A DNA stretch of 64,000 nucleotides from assembly GCF_019219095.1 (NCBI RefSeq), contig NZ_JAHUWH010000001.1, forward strand, positions 186,001-250,000. Direction: 5' to 3'. The translations under genes were made by a program, and so were the position numbers. The notes under the pieces are model-generated. The model had not been told where the DNA came from, did not search any database, and worked only from the letters and a program-made list of their open reading frames with translations. This DNA comes from Acidovorax sp. sic0104 (GTDB taxonomy: Bacteria; Pseudomonadota; Gammaproteobacteria; Burkholderiales; Burkholderiaceae_C). Of the stretch, positions 45,373-53,796 are shown piece by piece. The number at the start of each line of letters is the position of its first letter. Position 1 is the stretch's first letter.

Positions 45373-46167
45373 ATGCACAAGAACGGTCCCATCGCCCTCG
45401 CGTTCAACGCGCTCGTCATCGCCTTCATGCTGGCCCCGCTGCTGGTAGTGTGCATCGTCGCCTTCACGCCGCACAACACGCTGACGCTGCCAACCACCGA
45501 GTTCTCGCTGCGCTGGTTCAAGGCGGTGTTCGAGCACCCCGATTTCGTGCAGTCGTTCTGGAACAGCCTGTGGCTGGCCCTGGCATCGGCCACGCTGGCA
45601 ACAGTGCTGGCCGTGCCTGCCGGCATCGCCATCACGCGCTACGACTTTCCCGGGCGCGGCTTCCTCAACGGCCTGTTTTTGTCGCCGCTCATCATTCCGC
45701 ACCTGGTGCTGGGCGTGGCTCTGCTGCGGCTTTTTGCGCTGATTGGTGGCACGGGCAGCTTTGGCTGGCTGGTAGTGGCGCATGCGCTCATCGTCACGCC
45801 CTACACACTGCGCCTGGTGGTGGCGGCGCTGGTGGGGTTCGATCGCAGTGCCGAGCACGCCGCCCTGTCGCTGGGCGCGAGCCAGGCCACGGTGTTCACA
45901 CGCATCACGCTGCCGATGATTCTGCCGGGCGTGACGGGCGGGTGGATGCTGGCCTTCATCAACAGCTTTGACGAAGTGACCATGTCGATCTTCGTCACCT
46001 CGCCCAGCACCGTGACACTGCCGGTGCGCATGTACATGTATGCCACCGAGTCCATCGACCCGCTGATGGCGGCCGTGTCGGCGCTGATGGTGGCGGTGAC
46101 GGCGTTTGCCATGGTGCTGCTGGACCGCGTGTATGGCCTGGACCGTGTCCTCGTCGGACGGAAGTAG
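45373..46167 (+). CDS. ABC transporter permease, PotC type
   Basis: This 264-residue permease has the coupling loop EHAALSLGASQATVFTRITLP and six predicted membrane segments. It lies five bases after the first permease. The stop at 46165-46167 is followed directly by the ATG of the [2Fe-2S] subunit. Confidence 0.92.
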   Translation: MHKNGPIALAFNALVIAFMLAPLLVVCIVAFTPHNTLTLPTTEFSLRWFKAVFEHPDFVQSFWNSLWLALASATLATVLAVPAGIAITRYDFPGRGFLNGLFLSPLIIPHLVLGVALLRLFALIGGTGSFGWLVVAHALIVTPYTLRLVVAALVGFDRSAEHAALSLGASQATVFTRITLPMILPGVTGGWMLAFINSFDEVTMSIFVTSPSTVTLPVRMYMYATESIDPLMAAVSALMVAVTAFAMVLLDRVYGLDRVLVGRK

Positions 46168-46509
46168 ATGGACACGACTGCAATGACTGTGAATACCGCC
46201 TTGCTGCACCGCGTGGCAGAGACCACGCGCCACGCCGTGCCCTTCACGCTGGACGGGCGCCCCACCACGGCGCTGGAAGGCGACACTGTGCTGACCGCCA
46301 TCCTCACCCAGCGCGCACAGCTGCGACGCAACGAGTTCAGCCATGAGCCGCGCGCAGGCTTTTGCCTGATGGGCGCCTGCCAGGACTGCTGGGTGACGAC
46401 CGACAGCGGCGAGCGCCTGCGCGCCTGCAGCACCTTCATCACAGCCGGCATGGCGCTGCGCACCGAAGCCGCCGATGCGGCCACCTTTGCCATCGGGGGC
46501 CAGCCATGA
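46168..46509 (+). CDS. [2Fe-2S] small subunit of a three-component flavin dehydrogenase
   Basis: This 113-residue ferredoxin-like subunit has cluster Cys C66, C71, C74 (GFCLMGACQDC) and C87 (RACST), and is homologous in layout to HcnA and the gamma subunits of opine/hydroxyproline dehydrogenases. ATG at 46168 is used; ATG at 46183 is an alternative. It overlaps the next gene by ATGA. Confidence 0.88.
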   Translation: MDTTAMTVNTALLHRVAETTRHAVPFTLDGRPTTALEGDTVLTAILTQRAQLRRNEFSHEPRAGFCLMGACQDCWVTTDSGERLRACSTFITAGMALRTEAADAATFAIGGQP

Positions 46510-47912
46510 CGACGGCGCCTGCCTTGCAACCCGTGATCGTGGGCGCAGGCCCGGCCGGCATCCGCGCCGCGCAGACGCTGGCGGCGCACGGCGTGCGGCC
46601 GGTGCTGATCGACGAAGCCGCGCGTGGCGGCGGGCAGATCTACCGCCGCCCGCCTGCACATTTCACACGTGCTGCGGCCACGCTGTACGGCACCGAGGCT
46701 GCGCGCGCAACCGCCTTGCACGGCACGCTGGACGGCCTGCGCGCACAGATCGACTACCGGCCCGACAGCCTGGTGTGGAACGCACAGGGCGGCCTGCTGG
46801 ACGTACTGCACGGCCCCACGCAGACCACGCGCACAGTGCCCTACGGCCAGCTCATCGTGGCCAGCGGAGCCACCGATCGCGTGCTGCCCCTGCCAGGCTG
46901 GACGCTGCCGGGTGTCTACACGCTGGGCGGCGCGCAGGTGGCGCTCAAATTCCAGGGCTGCGCCATCGGCAGTCGCGTGGTGCTCATGGGCACGGGCCCG
47001 CTGCTGTACCTGGTGGCCTACCAGTACGCCAAGGCCGGTGCCATGGTCGCAGCGGTGCTCGACACCGCGCGCTTTTCCGACCAGCTGGCCGCCGTGCCCG
47101 CCATGCTCACACAGCCTGCGGTGTTCGCCAAAGGCGTCTACTACGTGGGCTGGCTGCGCGCGCACGGCGTGCCCATCCACAGCGGCATCCGACCCGCACG
47201 CGTGCTGGGCGATGGCCGCGTGGCCGGCGTGGCGTGGGCCGATGGTGCTGGGCGCGAACACACGATCCAGTGCGACGCAGTGGGCCTTGGCTACGCGCTG
47301 CGCTCCGAAACGCAACTGGCCGACCTTCTGGGCTGCCGCTTCGCCTGGGCACCCCTGCACCGCGCCCACCTGCCCGAGCGCGATGCCACCGGCCGCAGCA
47401 GCGTGCAGGGCGTGTACCTGGCGGGCGATGGCGCGGGCATCCTGGGTGCCGACGCGGCGGAGTGGGCGGGGGAGCTGGCCGCGCTGACGCTGCTGCAGGA
47501 CCACGGCATGGCCGTGGACGCAGCGCGCATGCAAACGCTGCAGGCCCAGCTCGGCCGCCTGGTGAAGTTCCGCCGGGGACTGGAACGGGCCTTTCCCTTC
47601 CCCACCGACTGGGCCGCGCAAGCGCCCGATGCGCTGGTGGTGTGCCGCTGCGAGAACGTGTCGGCCGGCGAGCTGCGCGCCTGCGTGCGCGAGTCTGGCG
47701 CCGACGAGATGAACCGGCTCAAAGCCCTCACCCGTGTGGGCATGGGCCGCTGCCAGGGCCGCAGCTGCGGCGTGGCGGCGGCCGAGATCCTGGCGCAGGC
47801 GACTGGCAAGCCCGTAGAACTGGTGGGCCGGCTGCGCGGTCAGGCGCCCATCAAGCCGGTACCGATTCACCTGCAGTCGCGGCAGGCCGCTGATGCGGGA
47901 GCCAGCGCATGA
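46506..47912 (+). CDS. FAD/NAD(P)-binding subunit with BFD-like [2Fe-2S] domain (OoxA/HcnB-like)
   Basis: This is a 468-residue subunit. An amino-terminal FAD motif (PVIVGAGPAGIRAAQ) is followed by a second Rossmann motif (VVLMGTGPLLYLVAY). A C-terminal bacterioferritin-associated-ferredoxin-like cluster domain has C380-x-C382 and C416-x4-C421. This arrangement is that of the alpha subunit of octopine/nopaline oxidase, HcnB and D-hydroxyproline dehydrogenase. It is coupled at both ends by four-base overlaps. Confidence 0.9.
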   Translation: MTTAPALQPVIVGAGPAGIRAAQTLAAHGVRPVLIDEAARGGGQIYRRPPAHFTRAAATLYGTEAARATALHGTLDGLRAQIDYRPDSLVWNAQGGLLDVLHGPTQTTRTVPYGQLIVASGATDRVLPLPGWTLPGVYTLGGAQVALKFQGCAIGSRVVLMGTGPLLYLVAYQYAKAGAMVAAVLDTARFSDQLAAVPAMLTQPAVFAKGVYYVGWLRAHGVPIHSGIRPARVLGDGRVAGVAWADGAGREHTIQCDAVGLGYALRSETQLADLLGCRFAWAPLHRAHLPERDATGRSSVQGVYLAGDGAGILGADAAEWAGELAALTLLQDHGMAVDAARMQTLQAQLGRLVKFRRGLERAFPFPTDWAAQAPDALVVCRCENVSAGELRACVRESGADEMNRLKALTRVGMGRCQGRSCGVAAAEILAQATGKPVELVGRLRGQAPIKPVPIHLQSRQAADAGASA

Positions 47913-49054
47913 GCACCAGCCTCCCTCGCACCATCAAGACCGACGTCGCCATTGTGGGCGGCGGCATCGTGGGGGCATCCGCCGCGCTGGCGCTGCGCCG
48001 CAAAGGCGTGGACGTGGTGCTGCTCGAACGCGACCTGTGCGGCTCACGATCGAGCGGCGTGAACTACGGCGGCGTGCGCCGCCAGGGCCGGCCCTTGAGC
48101 CAGCTGCCGCTGGCGCAGCGCGCCCACCAGATCTGGGCGCGCCTGCCCGAGCTGATCGGTACCGACGGCGAATATGCGCGCACGGGGCACTTCAAGATCG
48201 CACGCAGCGAGGCGGACATGGGCTCTCTGGAGCATTACGCCGACTTGAGCCGTGACTTCGATCTGGGCATCGAGCTGATCGGCGGCGAGCGCCTGCGCGC
48301 GCAATGCCCATGGCTGGGCGGCAAGGCCGTGGGCGGTTCACTGTGTGTGGACGATGGGCAGGCCAACCCCCGCCTGGTGTCCCCCGCCTTCGCACTGGCG
48401 GCACGACGCGCCGGCGCCCAGATCCTCGAACGCTCGCCGCTCACGCGCATCGAGCACGACGGCCAACACCTTTTCACGCTGCATTCCGGCCAGGCGCTGC
48501 AGGTGCAGGCGCCCGTGGTGCTCAACTGCGCGGGCGCCTGGGCCGGCGCGATGGCCGAGCAGTTTGGAGAGCCGGTGCCCCTGCGCTCGGGCCACCCCGC
48601 GATGATGGTCACCGAGCCGCTGCCCTACTTCATGCAATGGAGCCTGGGCGTGGAAGGCGGCGGCATCTACTGCCGCCAGGTGGCGCGCGGCAACCTGGTG
48701 CTGGGCGGCGGCTCGGGCTTCTGGCTCGATGCCGACCGCGCCCGCTCGGAGCGCGGCGCCATCGCATCGCTCACGGAGCAGGCCATCGAGCTGCTGCCTG
48801 CGCTGAAGCACGCGCACTTCATCCGCACCTGGAGCGGCACCGAAGGCTACCTGCCCGACCGCCAGCCCGTGCTGTGCAAGAGCCGCACCACGCCCGGCCT
48901 GATCCACGGCTTCGGCTTTGCGGGCGCGGGTTTCCAGATTGGCCCCGCCGTGGGCGAGGTGCTGGCCGAACTGGCGCGCGATGGGCACACCAGCACGCCG
49001 ATCGATGCGTTTTCTCTGGCCCGGTTCGATGTGCCGGACGCCGTGACCCCCTGA
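47909..49054 (+). CDS. FAD-dependent oxidoreductase subunit (OoxB/HcnC-like, DAO family)
   Basis: This 381-residue catalytic flavin subunit has IVGGGIVGASAALALRRKG at the amino end. A central substrate domain and a C-terminal GFGFAGAGFQIGPAVGEVLAEL follow. With the two preceding genes it forms a hetero-oligomeric secondary-amine dehydrogenase. Candidates are opines, D-hydroxyproline or N-substituted amino acids. Confidence 0.9.
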   Translation: MSTSLPRTIKTDVAIVGGGIVGASAALALRRKGVDVVLLERDLCGSRSSGVNYGGVRRQGRPLSQLPLAQRAHQIWARLPELIGTDGEYARTGHFKIARSEADMGSLEHYADLSRDFDLGIELIGGERLRAQCPWLGGKAVGGSLCVDDGQANPRLVSPAFALAARRAGAQILERSPLTRIEHDGQHLFTLHSGQALQVQAPVVLNCAGAWAGAMAEQFGEPVPLRSGHPAMMVTEPLPYFMQWSLGVEGGGIYCRQVARGNLVLGGGSGFWLDADRARSERGAIASLTEQAIELLPALKHAHFIRTWSGTEGYLPDRQPVLCKSRTTPGLIHGFGFAGAGFQIGPAVGEVLAELARDGHTSTPIDAFSLARFDVPDAVTP

Positions 49055-49103
49055 CAACTCCAACCTCATCCCTGCACGCCCCTACCCCTGAAAGGAAATC
49101 ACC

Positions 49104-50183
49104 ATGACCTTCGCTCCCGCTCCATCGCTGCGCTCCACACGCCGCAAGCTCGCAGCCACCGCCATGCTGGCCGCGGCCGCCACCCTGGCCGCCGGCACCG
49201 CTGCGGCGCAAACCAAGACGCTGTACATCGGCATGAACGGCGGCACGATGGAAAAGGCGTACACCCAGTACGTCTTCCCCGCGTTCGAGAAGCTGTACGG
49301 CGCCAAGGTGGTGGTGGTGCCCGGCACTTCGTCGGACATCCTGGCCAAGGCCCAGGCCAACAAGGACAAGCCGCAGATGCACGTGATGTTCCTGGACGAC
49401 GGCATCATGGTGCGCGCCATGGGCATGGGACTGTGCGAGAAGCAGCGCCCCAACCCGCACCTGAACGACATCTACCCGGCAGCCCGCTTCAAGGACGACC
49501 TGGCCAGCGGCGTGAGCCTGGGCATGACCGGCATCGCCTACAACACCAAGATGTTCACCGAGAAGGGCTGGGCCGCGCCCACCTCGTGGATGGACTTCGC
49601 GGACCCCAAGTACAAGGGCAAGGTGGTGTTCCAGTCCATGCCGTCTTCGTCGTTCGGGCTGCATGGCTTCCTGATGTTCAACCGCATCCAGGGCGGCAAC
49701 GACAAGAACGTGGAGCCGGGCTTCAACAACTGGGCCAAGACCATCGGCCCCAACGTGCTCGAGTACATCCCGAGCTCGGCCAAGATCTCCGAGATGGTGC
49801 AGACAGGTGAAGCCGCGATGTTCCCGCTCACGCCCACGGCGGTCGCCGCGCTCAAGGCCAGGGGCATTCCGGTGGAGTACGCGCAGCCCAAGGAGGGCTC
49901 GGTGGTGCTCATGACCGGCCAGTGCGTGATCGCCAAGAACAGCGAGCCCGAGCTGGCGCAGAAGCTGGCCGAGTTTCTGCTGAGCCCGCTGGCGCAGGCC
50001 AACGTGCTGCAGTTCGGCGCGCAGATCCCCACCAACCCCAAGGCGCCGGCCGTGGGCGAAGGCGCAGCGCAGGTGGCGCAGATCAGCCAGTGGATGAAGA
50101 ACGCCGTGACGCTGGACTGGGACAGCGTGAACGCGAACCGCCCTGCCTGGAACACCCGCTGGAACAAGACCATCGAGCGCTGA
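49104..50183 (+). CDS. Periplasmic binding protein, PotD/PotF type
   Basis: This 359-residue receptor has an RR-containing signal peptide (STRRKLAATAMLAAAATLAAGTAAAQT). The family-1 spermidine/putrescine receptor pattern follows: YIGMNGGTMEKAYTQYVFPAFEKLYGAKVVVVPGTSSDILAKAQ. GAAAGGAAATC precedes the ATG. It completes the importer begun at 43395 and is the last gene of the operon. Confidence 0.92.
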   Translation: MTFAPAPSLRSTRRKLAATAMLAAAATLAAGTAAAQTKTLYIGMNGGTMEKAYTQYVFPAFEKLYGAKVVVVPGTSSDILAKAQANKDKPQMHVMFLDDGIMVRAMGMGLCEKQRPNPHLNDIYPAARFKDDLASGVSLGMTGIAYNTKMFTEKGWAAPTSWMDFADPKYKGKVVFQSMPSSSFGLHGFLMFNRIQGGNDKNVEPGFNNWAKTIGPNVLEYIPSSAKISEMVQTGEAAMFPLTPTAVAALKARGIPVEYAQPKEGSVVLMTGQCVIAKNSEPELAQKLAEFLLSPLAQANVLQFGAQIPTNPKAPAVGEGAAQVAQISQWMKNAVTLDWDSVNANRPAWNTRWNKTIER

Positions 50184-50263
50184 GCGAGCACGTGGCGCAG
50201 GGGGCGGCTGGCGCGTCGGCCCACACGGGCGGGCCGTTTGTGACAAAAATCACCGGCCCCGCC

Positions 50264-50285
50264 ACACCCTGCGAAAGCAGGGTGT
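50264..50285. other. Perfect hairpin with GAAA tetraloop
   Basis: ACACCCTGC-GAAA-GCAGGGTGT is a 9-bp perfect stem. It lies about 80 bases after the binding-protein stop and about 70 bases before the cytochrome gene. No T tract follows on either strand, so it is not a classical terminator. It could stabilise the upstream mRNA's 3' end. Confidence 0.6.
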
Positions 50286-50357
50286 CTCAAACCGCTACTT
50301 CGACTTCAGAATCCGCCGCCTGAACACGGAATTCAATCGAAGAAGAGGGTCTCCACC

Positions 50358-51347
50358 ATGAAACGCTGGATCAAATGGACTGCAGGCGGCGCGCTGCTGC
50401 TGGGCGTGATCGTTGCAGCCACCGCGGCCAGCGGCCTGTACCTGGCCGAACAGCGGCGCAACCGCTACATCGACATCAAGCCCCGCCCCGTGGCCTACAC
50501 CACCGACGCGCAGACCATCGAACGCGGCCGCTACCTCTATGCATCGCGCGGCTGCACCGACTGCCACGGCGCGCAGGGCACGGGCCGCGAGTTCGTGAAC
50601 GACGGCAAGGGCACGCGCATCGTCGGTCCCAACATCACATCGGCCGGCGTGGTGGGCCGCTACCAGCCGGAAGACTGGAACAGCGTGATCCGCCACGGCG
50701 TCAAGCCCAACGGCCGGCCCGTGATGGTGATGCCCAGCGAAGACTACAACCGCTTCACCAATGACGACCTCAACGCGCTCGTGTCGTACGTGCGCCAGTT
50801 GCCGCCACAGGACGGCACGGCACAGGCCGTGGTGGAACTGCCCCGCCCCGCATGGGTGCTGTACGGCCTGGGCGTGATCCCCGATGCGGCCGCGCGCATC
50901 GACCACCAGCTCGCGCCATCACGCCCGGTGCCGGCCGGCGTGACGCTCGCCAACGGACAGTACGTGGCCAACATGTGCATCGGCTGCCACGGTGCGACGC
51001 TGGAGGGCGGCAAGATCCCCGGCGGCCCGCCGGACTGGCCTGCAGCCGCGGACATCCGCCCTGGCAGCCAGCATGCCGACAGCGCCATGGCACGCTACCC
51101 CAGCGCCGCCAGTTTCATCGCCATGCTGCGCACCGGCAAGCGGCCCGACGGCACGCCCATCCAGGTGATGCCTTTCGAATCGCTGGGACAGTTGAGCGAC
51201 ACGGATGCGCAGGCGCTGTATCTGTACCTGAACGCACCGGCCGGCAGCGTGAAACAGGGCAGCGTGAGTGCCCCGGCACTGGGTGGTGACAAGAGCAGCG
51301 CCAACACCGTGCAGTCCGGGCCGGGCGGGCTCAGGCTGCCAGGTTGA
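50358..51347 (+). CDS. Di-haem cytochrome c
   Basis: This 329-residue membrane-anchored or exported c-type cytochrome has an uncleaved or signal segment (GALLLGVIVAATAASGLYLAE, residues 11-31). The first haem site is C66TDCH70, the second C207IGCH211. Candidate Met ligands lie in PVMVMPSEDY and QVMPFESL. It resembles the cytochrome subunits of membrane dehydrogenases. GAAGAGGG precedes the ATG. The TGAATCC-N16-CGTA promoter seen further on was searched for here and not found. Confidence 0.88.
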   Translation: MKRWIKWTAGGALLLGVIVAATAASGLYLAEQRRNRYIDIKPRPVAYTTDAQTIERGRYLYASRGCTDCHGAQGTGREFVNDGKGTRIVGPNITSAGVVGRYQPEDWNSVIRHGVKPNGRPVMVMPSEDYNRFTNDDLNALVSYVRQLPPQDGTAQAVVELPRPAWVLYGLGVIPDAAARIDHQLAPSRPVPAGVTLANGQYVANMCIGCHGATLEGGKIPGGPPDWPAAADIRPGSQHADSAMARYPSAASFIAMLRTGKRPDGTPIQVMPFESLGQLSDTDAQALYLYLNAPAGSVKQGSVSAPALGGDKSSANTVQSGPGGLRLPG

Positions 51348-51462
51348 GCGCAGGCAAGGTCTCCACTGCGCCGCATCGCCCCCACCGCTCGGGCTGAGCC
51401 CGTCTAAACCCTGCGCGGCCCCAGAGCAAGCTTGGCGTAGACGGTGTTGTCTTTTGCAGAAC

Positions 51463-52233
51463 TCAGCTACCGGAGTGCGCGTGGGCTCCGTGTGATGCCG
51501 GCGCCTGGCTGTACGAGCCCATTGGCCCGCCAGGTGCATTGCCAGGCCCGCCCGGCGCAGCGGGCGGCGCGCGGCGCACGCGCGGCACCACGCTCAGCTG
51601 CACTGTGTCCAACACAGGGCCGGGCACCACGTTCAGCGACTTGCGTGGCAGATCCACGAGTTGTTCGGCATGCCACACCCGCACCTGGGCCGCGCCGTCC
51701 GGCACGGCAGGAAAACGCGCAATGCCGTCGTTGTCGGTCTTGAGCGTCCAGGCGGAATCGGTCACGAACACATGGCCGCGCATGGAGCCATGCAGGTGGC
51801 AGCCCAGCAGCACCACGCCGGGCGCATCGAGCTTCACGTCGGCGGAGTTGGCCGGCTTGCCGTCGGCCTTGCCTGCCAGGCGCAACTCGAAGTTCGTGCT
51901 GCTGGCAGCCGCTGTCCCCGGCGCGGCAGCCGGGGCCACGCCCGCGGGGTTGCCGCGCACGTGGTGATCCCAGCGGTCCTGGTTGGTAAAGCGCACCGTG
52001 GCACCCGCCGGCACGACCGTCACCGCCGGTATGAAGCGCATCTTTTCCTGCTCGATGGTCGGACTGGCCTGCAGCAGGCTGGGCTGCGCACCGGTGGTGG
52101 TGCCGGGGTAGACCACCACCACGGCGTCGGACACGGGCTTGCCGTCGCGGTCCAGCACCTGGATCTGCACATTTCCGGCGTTGGCGCTTGTCCACACAGC
52201 GGCAGCAGCTATCAAAACAATAGTATTTTTCAT
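51463..52233 (-). CDS. Exported cupredoxin/plastocyanin-like copper protein
   Basis: This 256-residue protein has a signal peptide at residues 1-19 (NTIVLIAAAAVWTSANA). The cupredoxin fold is suggested by VPAGATVRFTNQDRWDHHV (first His ligand) and VLLGCHLHGSMRGHVFV (Cys and His ligands), as in methylamine-utilisation-type proteins. A linker and a His/Pro/Gly-rich tail ending HGAHAHSGS may bind metal. It is the last gene of the DUF3034-globin-cupredoxin operon. The signal-peptide DNA carries a dispersed repeat. Confidence 0.78.
   Translation of the reverse strand: MKNTIVLIAAAAVWTSANAGNVQIQVLDRDGKPVSDAVVVVYPGTTTGAQPSLLQASPTIEQEKMRFIPAVTVVPAGATVRFTNQDRWDHHVRGNPAGVAPAAAPGTAAASSTNFELRLAGKADGKPANSADVKLDAPGVVLLGCHLHGSMRGHVFVTDSAWTLKTDNDGIARFPAVPDGAAQVRVWHAEQLVDLPRKSLNVVPGPVLDTVQLSVVPRVRRAPPAAPGGPGNAPGGPMGSYSQAPASHGAHAHSGS
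52183..52217 (-). repeat. Dispersed repeat copy inside the cupredoxin signal-peptide sequence
   Basis: On the minus strand TTTTGATAGCTGC is identical to 16459-16471 and in the same frame (Leu-Ile-Ala-Ala), followed by AAGCGCC as the second arm. Confidence 0.55.
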
Positions 52234-52239
52234 GGCGGT

Positions 52240-52719
52240 TCAACGGACGGTGATCACATCCCGGTGCATGGGGGCCAGCAGGGCCAGCAAGCGGTTTTGC
52301 TGGGCGAAGGGTATGCCCTGGGCATCCATGGCGCTTTGCAGCACCTCCACCAGGGCGTTGAAATGGCCCTTCTGGATATCCATGTCGGCATGGGCCGATT
52401 TCATGTCAGCGCCTTCGTATTTGCAAGGCCCGCCGCTGAGCTGGCAGATCTGGTCCGTCAGGCTCTCCTTGAGCGCCTGGGGTTTCACGTCCTTGAAATG
52501 GCCGCCGATGCGCGGGTCCTTGACCAGGCGGTTCACGAAATCGTCCATCAGGCGGGTGATGCCGGGCTTTTCGCCCAGTGCCAGGTACAGGCCGGGGGGG
52601 GCAGCTGCCGTGGTGGCAGCCGTGGCAGACGTGAGCGCGCCTTGCGCCATGGCGGCAGGGGCAGCAAGGCAGACCATGGCGGACAGGCCGAGGGCGACGA
52701 GGTGGTGTTTGTTCATCAT
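52240..52719 (-). CDS. Secreted group I truncated haemoglobin
   Basis: This 159-residue protein has a signal peptide (residues 1-26, APAAMAQG). The 2/2 globin fold of trHb group I follows: LGEKPGITRLMDDFVNRLV, CQLSGGPCKYEGADMKSAH with proximal His H110, and GHFNALVEVLQSAM. Most truncated globins are cytoplasmic; a signal sequence places this one in the periplasm, where it could bind oxygen or nitric oxide. AGGAG precedes the ATG pair (52719 and 52716). Confidence 0.88.
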   Translation of the reverse strand: MMNKHHLVALGLSAMVCLAAPAAMAQGALTSATAATTAAAPPGLYLALGEKPGITRLMDDFVNRLVKDPRIGGHFKDVKPQALKESLTDQICQLSGGPCKYEGADMKSAHADMDIQKGHFNALVEVLQSAMDAQGIPFAQQNRLLALLAPMHRDVITVR

Positions 52720-52747
52720 GAGGTACTCCTGTGCGTCATTCGGAACG

Positions 52748-53680
52748 TCAGAACGCGACCTGGGCCGACAGGTAGTAGCCCGTCTGGCGGCGGTTGTTGG
52801 TGATGCCCGGCACGATGCGCCCCAGATCCACGTAGGCAAGCGTGAGCGACAGGTTCTTGCTGGGAGCCCAGGCGATGAAGATGTCCTTCCAGTCATCCTC
52901 GCGCAGCGCGGCGCCCAGGCCGGCGGCGGCGCCCAGCGCCTGCAGGTTGTTGGGCTTGAAGCGGTACTCGGCGCCCACGGCCAGGTTCCTGCTCAGCAGA
53001 TAAGCGATGGAAAACTCGGGCTGCAGGCTGCGGCTGTTCTTGCCGGGTGCGGCCGAGCCGAAACCCAGCAGGCCGTTCTGGTTGGCGTTGGTGGAGCGCA
53101 GCGTGGCATTGAGCAGCAGGCTCTGCGACAGCAGCAGCTTGGTGGCGCTCACGTAGACGTCGGTGCCGCTGGTCCTGATGCCCAGAAAATCGAGCACTGA
53201 GCCGATGGAGCCCGGGTGGGTGCGCTTGTGCTCCAGGCCCACGGCGATCTGCGGCATGAGGCTGTCGGCGTCCAGGATGGCATCGCCTGCCACTTTCACC
53301 TTGATGCCCACCACGTCCATCCTGATGTGCTGGCCCGGGGCAACGCCGAAAGGCGCAATGCCGTTCAGGGCCAGCGCGGGCGAGGCGTCGAAATCCTGAC
53401 GGGCCAGCGACAGCTCCACCCGGTCATGCAGGCCCAAGGCCACGCCGTAGCCCGTGAGGCTGTAGTCCTGCGTGGCCGCTCGCGTGGCATAGCCGCTGTA
53501 GCCAACCTCGCCCGCCGTGGCGTTCGTGCCGATCACGGCCCAGGGCGTTAGCCCGCCGCCGGCCGAGCCTCCGATGGTGCTGACCCCGCCGGTGAGCAAT
53601 AGCTTGCCGGTGTCGGCCTGTGCCAGCGTGGCGCCCATCGCCAGCACCGCCAGCGCGGCGCAGTGGAGCTTGAGTTTCAT
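52748..53680 (-). CDS. DUF3034 outer-membrane protein
   Basis: This 310-residue protein has a signal peptide (residues 1-22, ATLAQAD). A beta-rich body with alternating aromatic residues, Gly-rich turns and a C-terminal Phe (YYLSAQVAF) is typical of outer-membrane beta-barrels of the DUF3034 family. Function is unknown. GGAGATCAC precedes the ATG. It is the first gene after an ECF-type promoter and is followed by the globin and cupredoxin genes with gaps under 30 bases. Confidence 0.82.
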   Translation of the reverse strand: MKLKLHCAALAVLAMGATLAQADTGKLLLTGGVSTIGGSAGGGLTPWAVIGTNATAGEVGYSGYATRAATQDYSLTGYGVALGLHDRVELSLARQDFDASPALALNGIAPFGVAPGQHIRMDVVGIKVKVAGDAILDADSLMPQIAVGLEHKRTHPGSIGSVLDFLGIRTSGTDVYVSATKLLLSQSLLLNATLRSTNANQNGLLGFGSAAPGKNSRSLQPEFSIAYLLSRNLAVGAEYRFKPNNLQALGAAAGLGAALREDDWKDIFIAWAPSKNLSLTLAYVDLGRIVPGITNNRRQTGYYLSAQVAF

Positions 53681-53721
53681 CGTGATCTCCGGATGTTTGT
53701 AAGTGGATGTTGCACCTAACT

Positions 53722-53748
53722 TACGGCGCGTGGGGCTCACCGGATTCA
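53722..53748 (-). promoter_or_regulatory. ECF-type promoter of the DUF3034-globin-cupredoxin operon
   Basis: On the minus strand TGAATCC, 16 bases, CGTA(AG). It is one of three copies with identical boxes and identical spacing near the sigma gene. Predicted transcription starts about 35 bases before the DUF3034 ATG. Confidence 0.75.
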
Positions 53749-53796
53749 AAAACGACAGAATTTTTTGGCGGCATCGACCCAGCCGCCCGAGGACTG

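Noticed and set aside
45801..47870. A 689-codon minus-strand frame opposite the permease and dehydrogenase genes
   Set aside because: Shadow frame; the plus-strand genes are coupled by overlaps and carry conserved cofactor motifs.
50286..50357. A fourth TGAATCC-N16-CGTA promoter before the di-haem cytochrome
   Set aside because: AGAATCC occurs at about 50309, but the sequence 16 bases later is ATTC, not CGTA.
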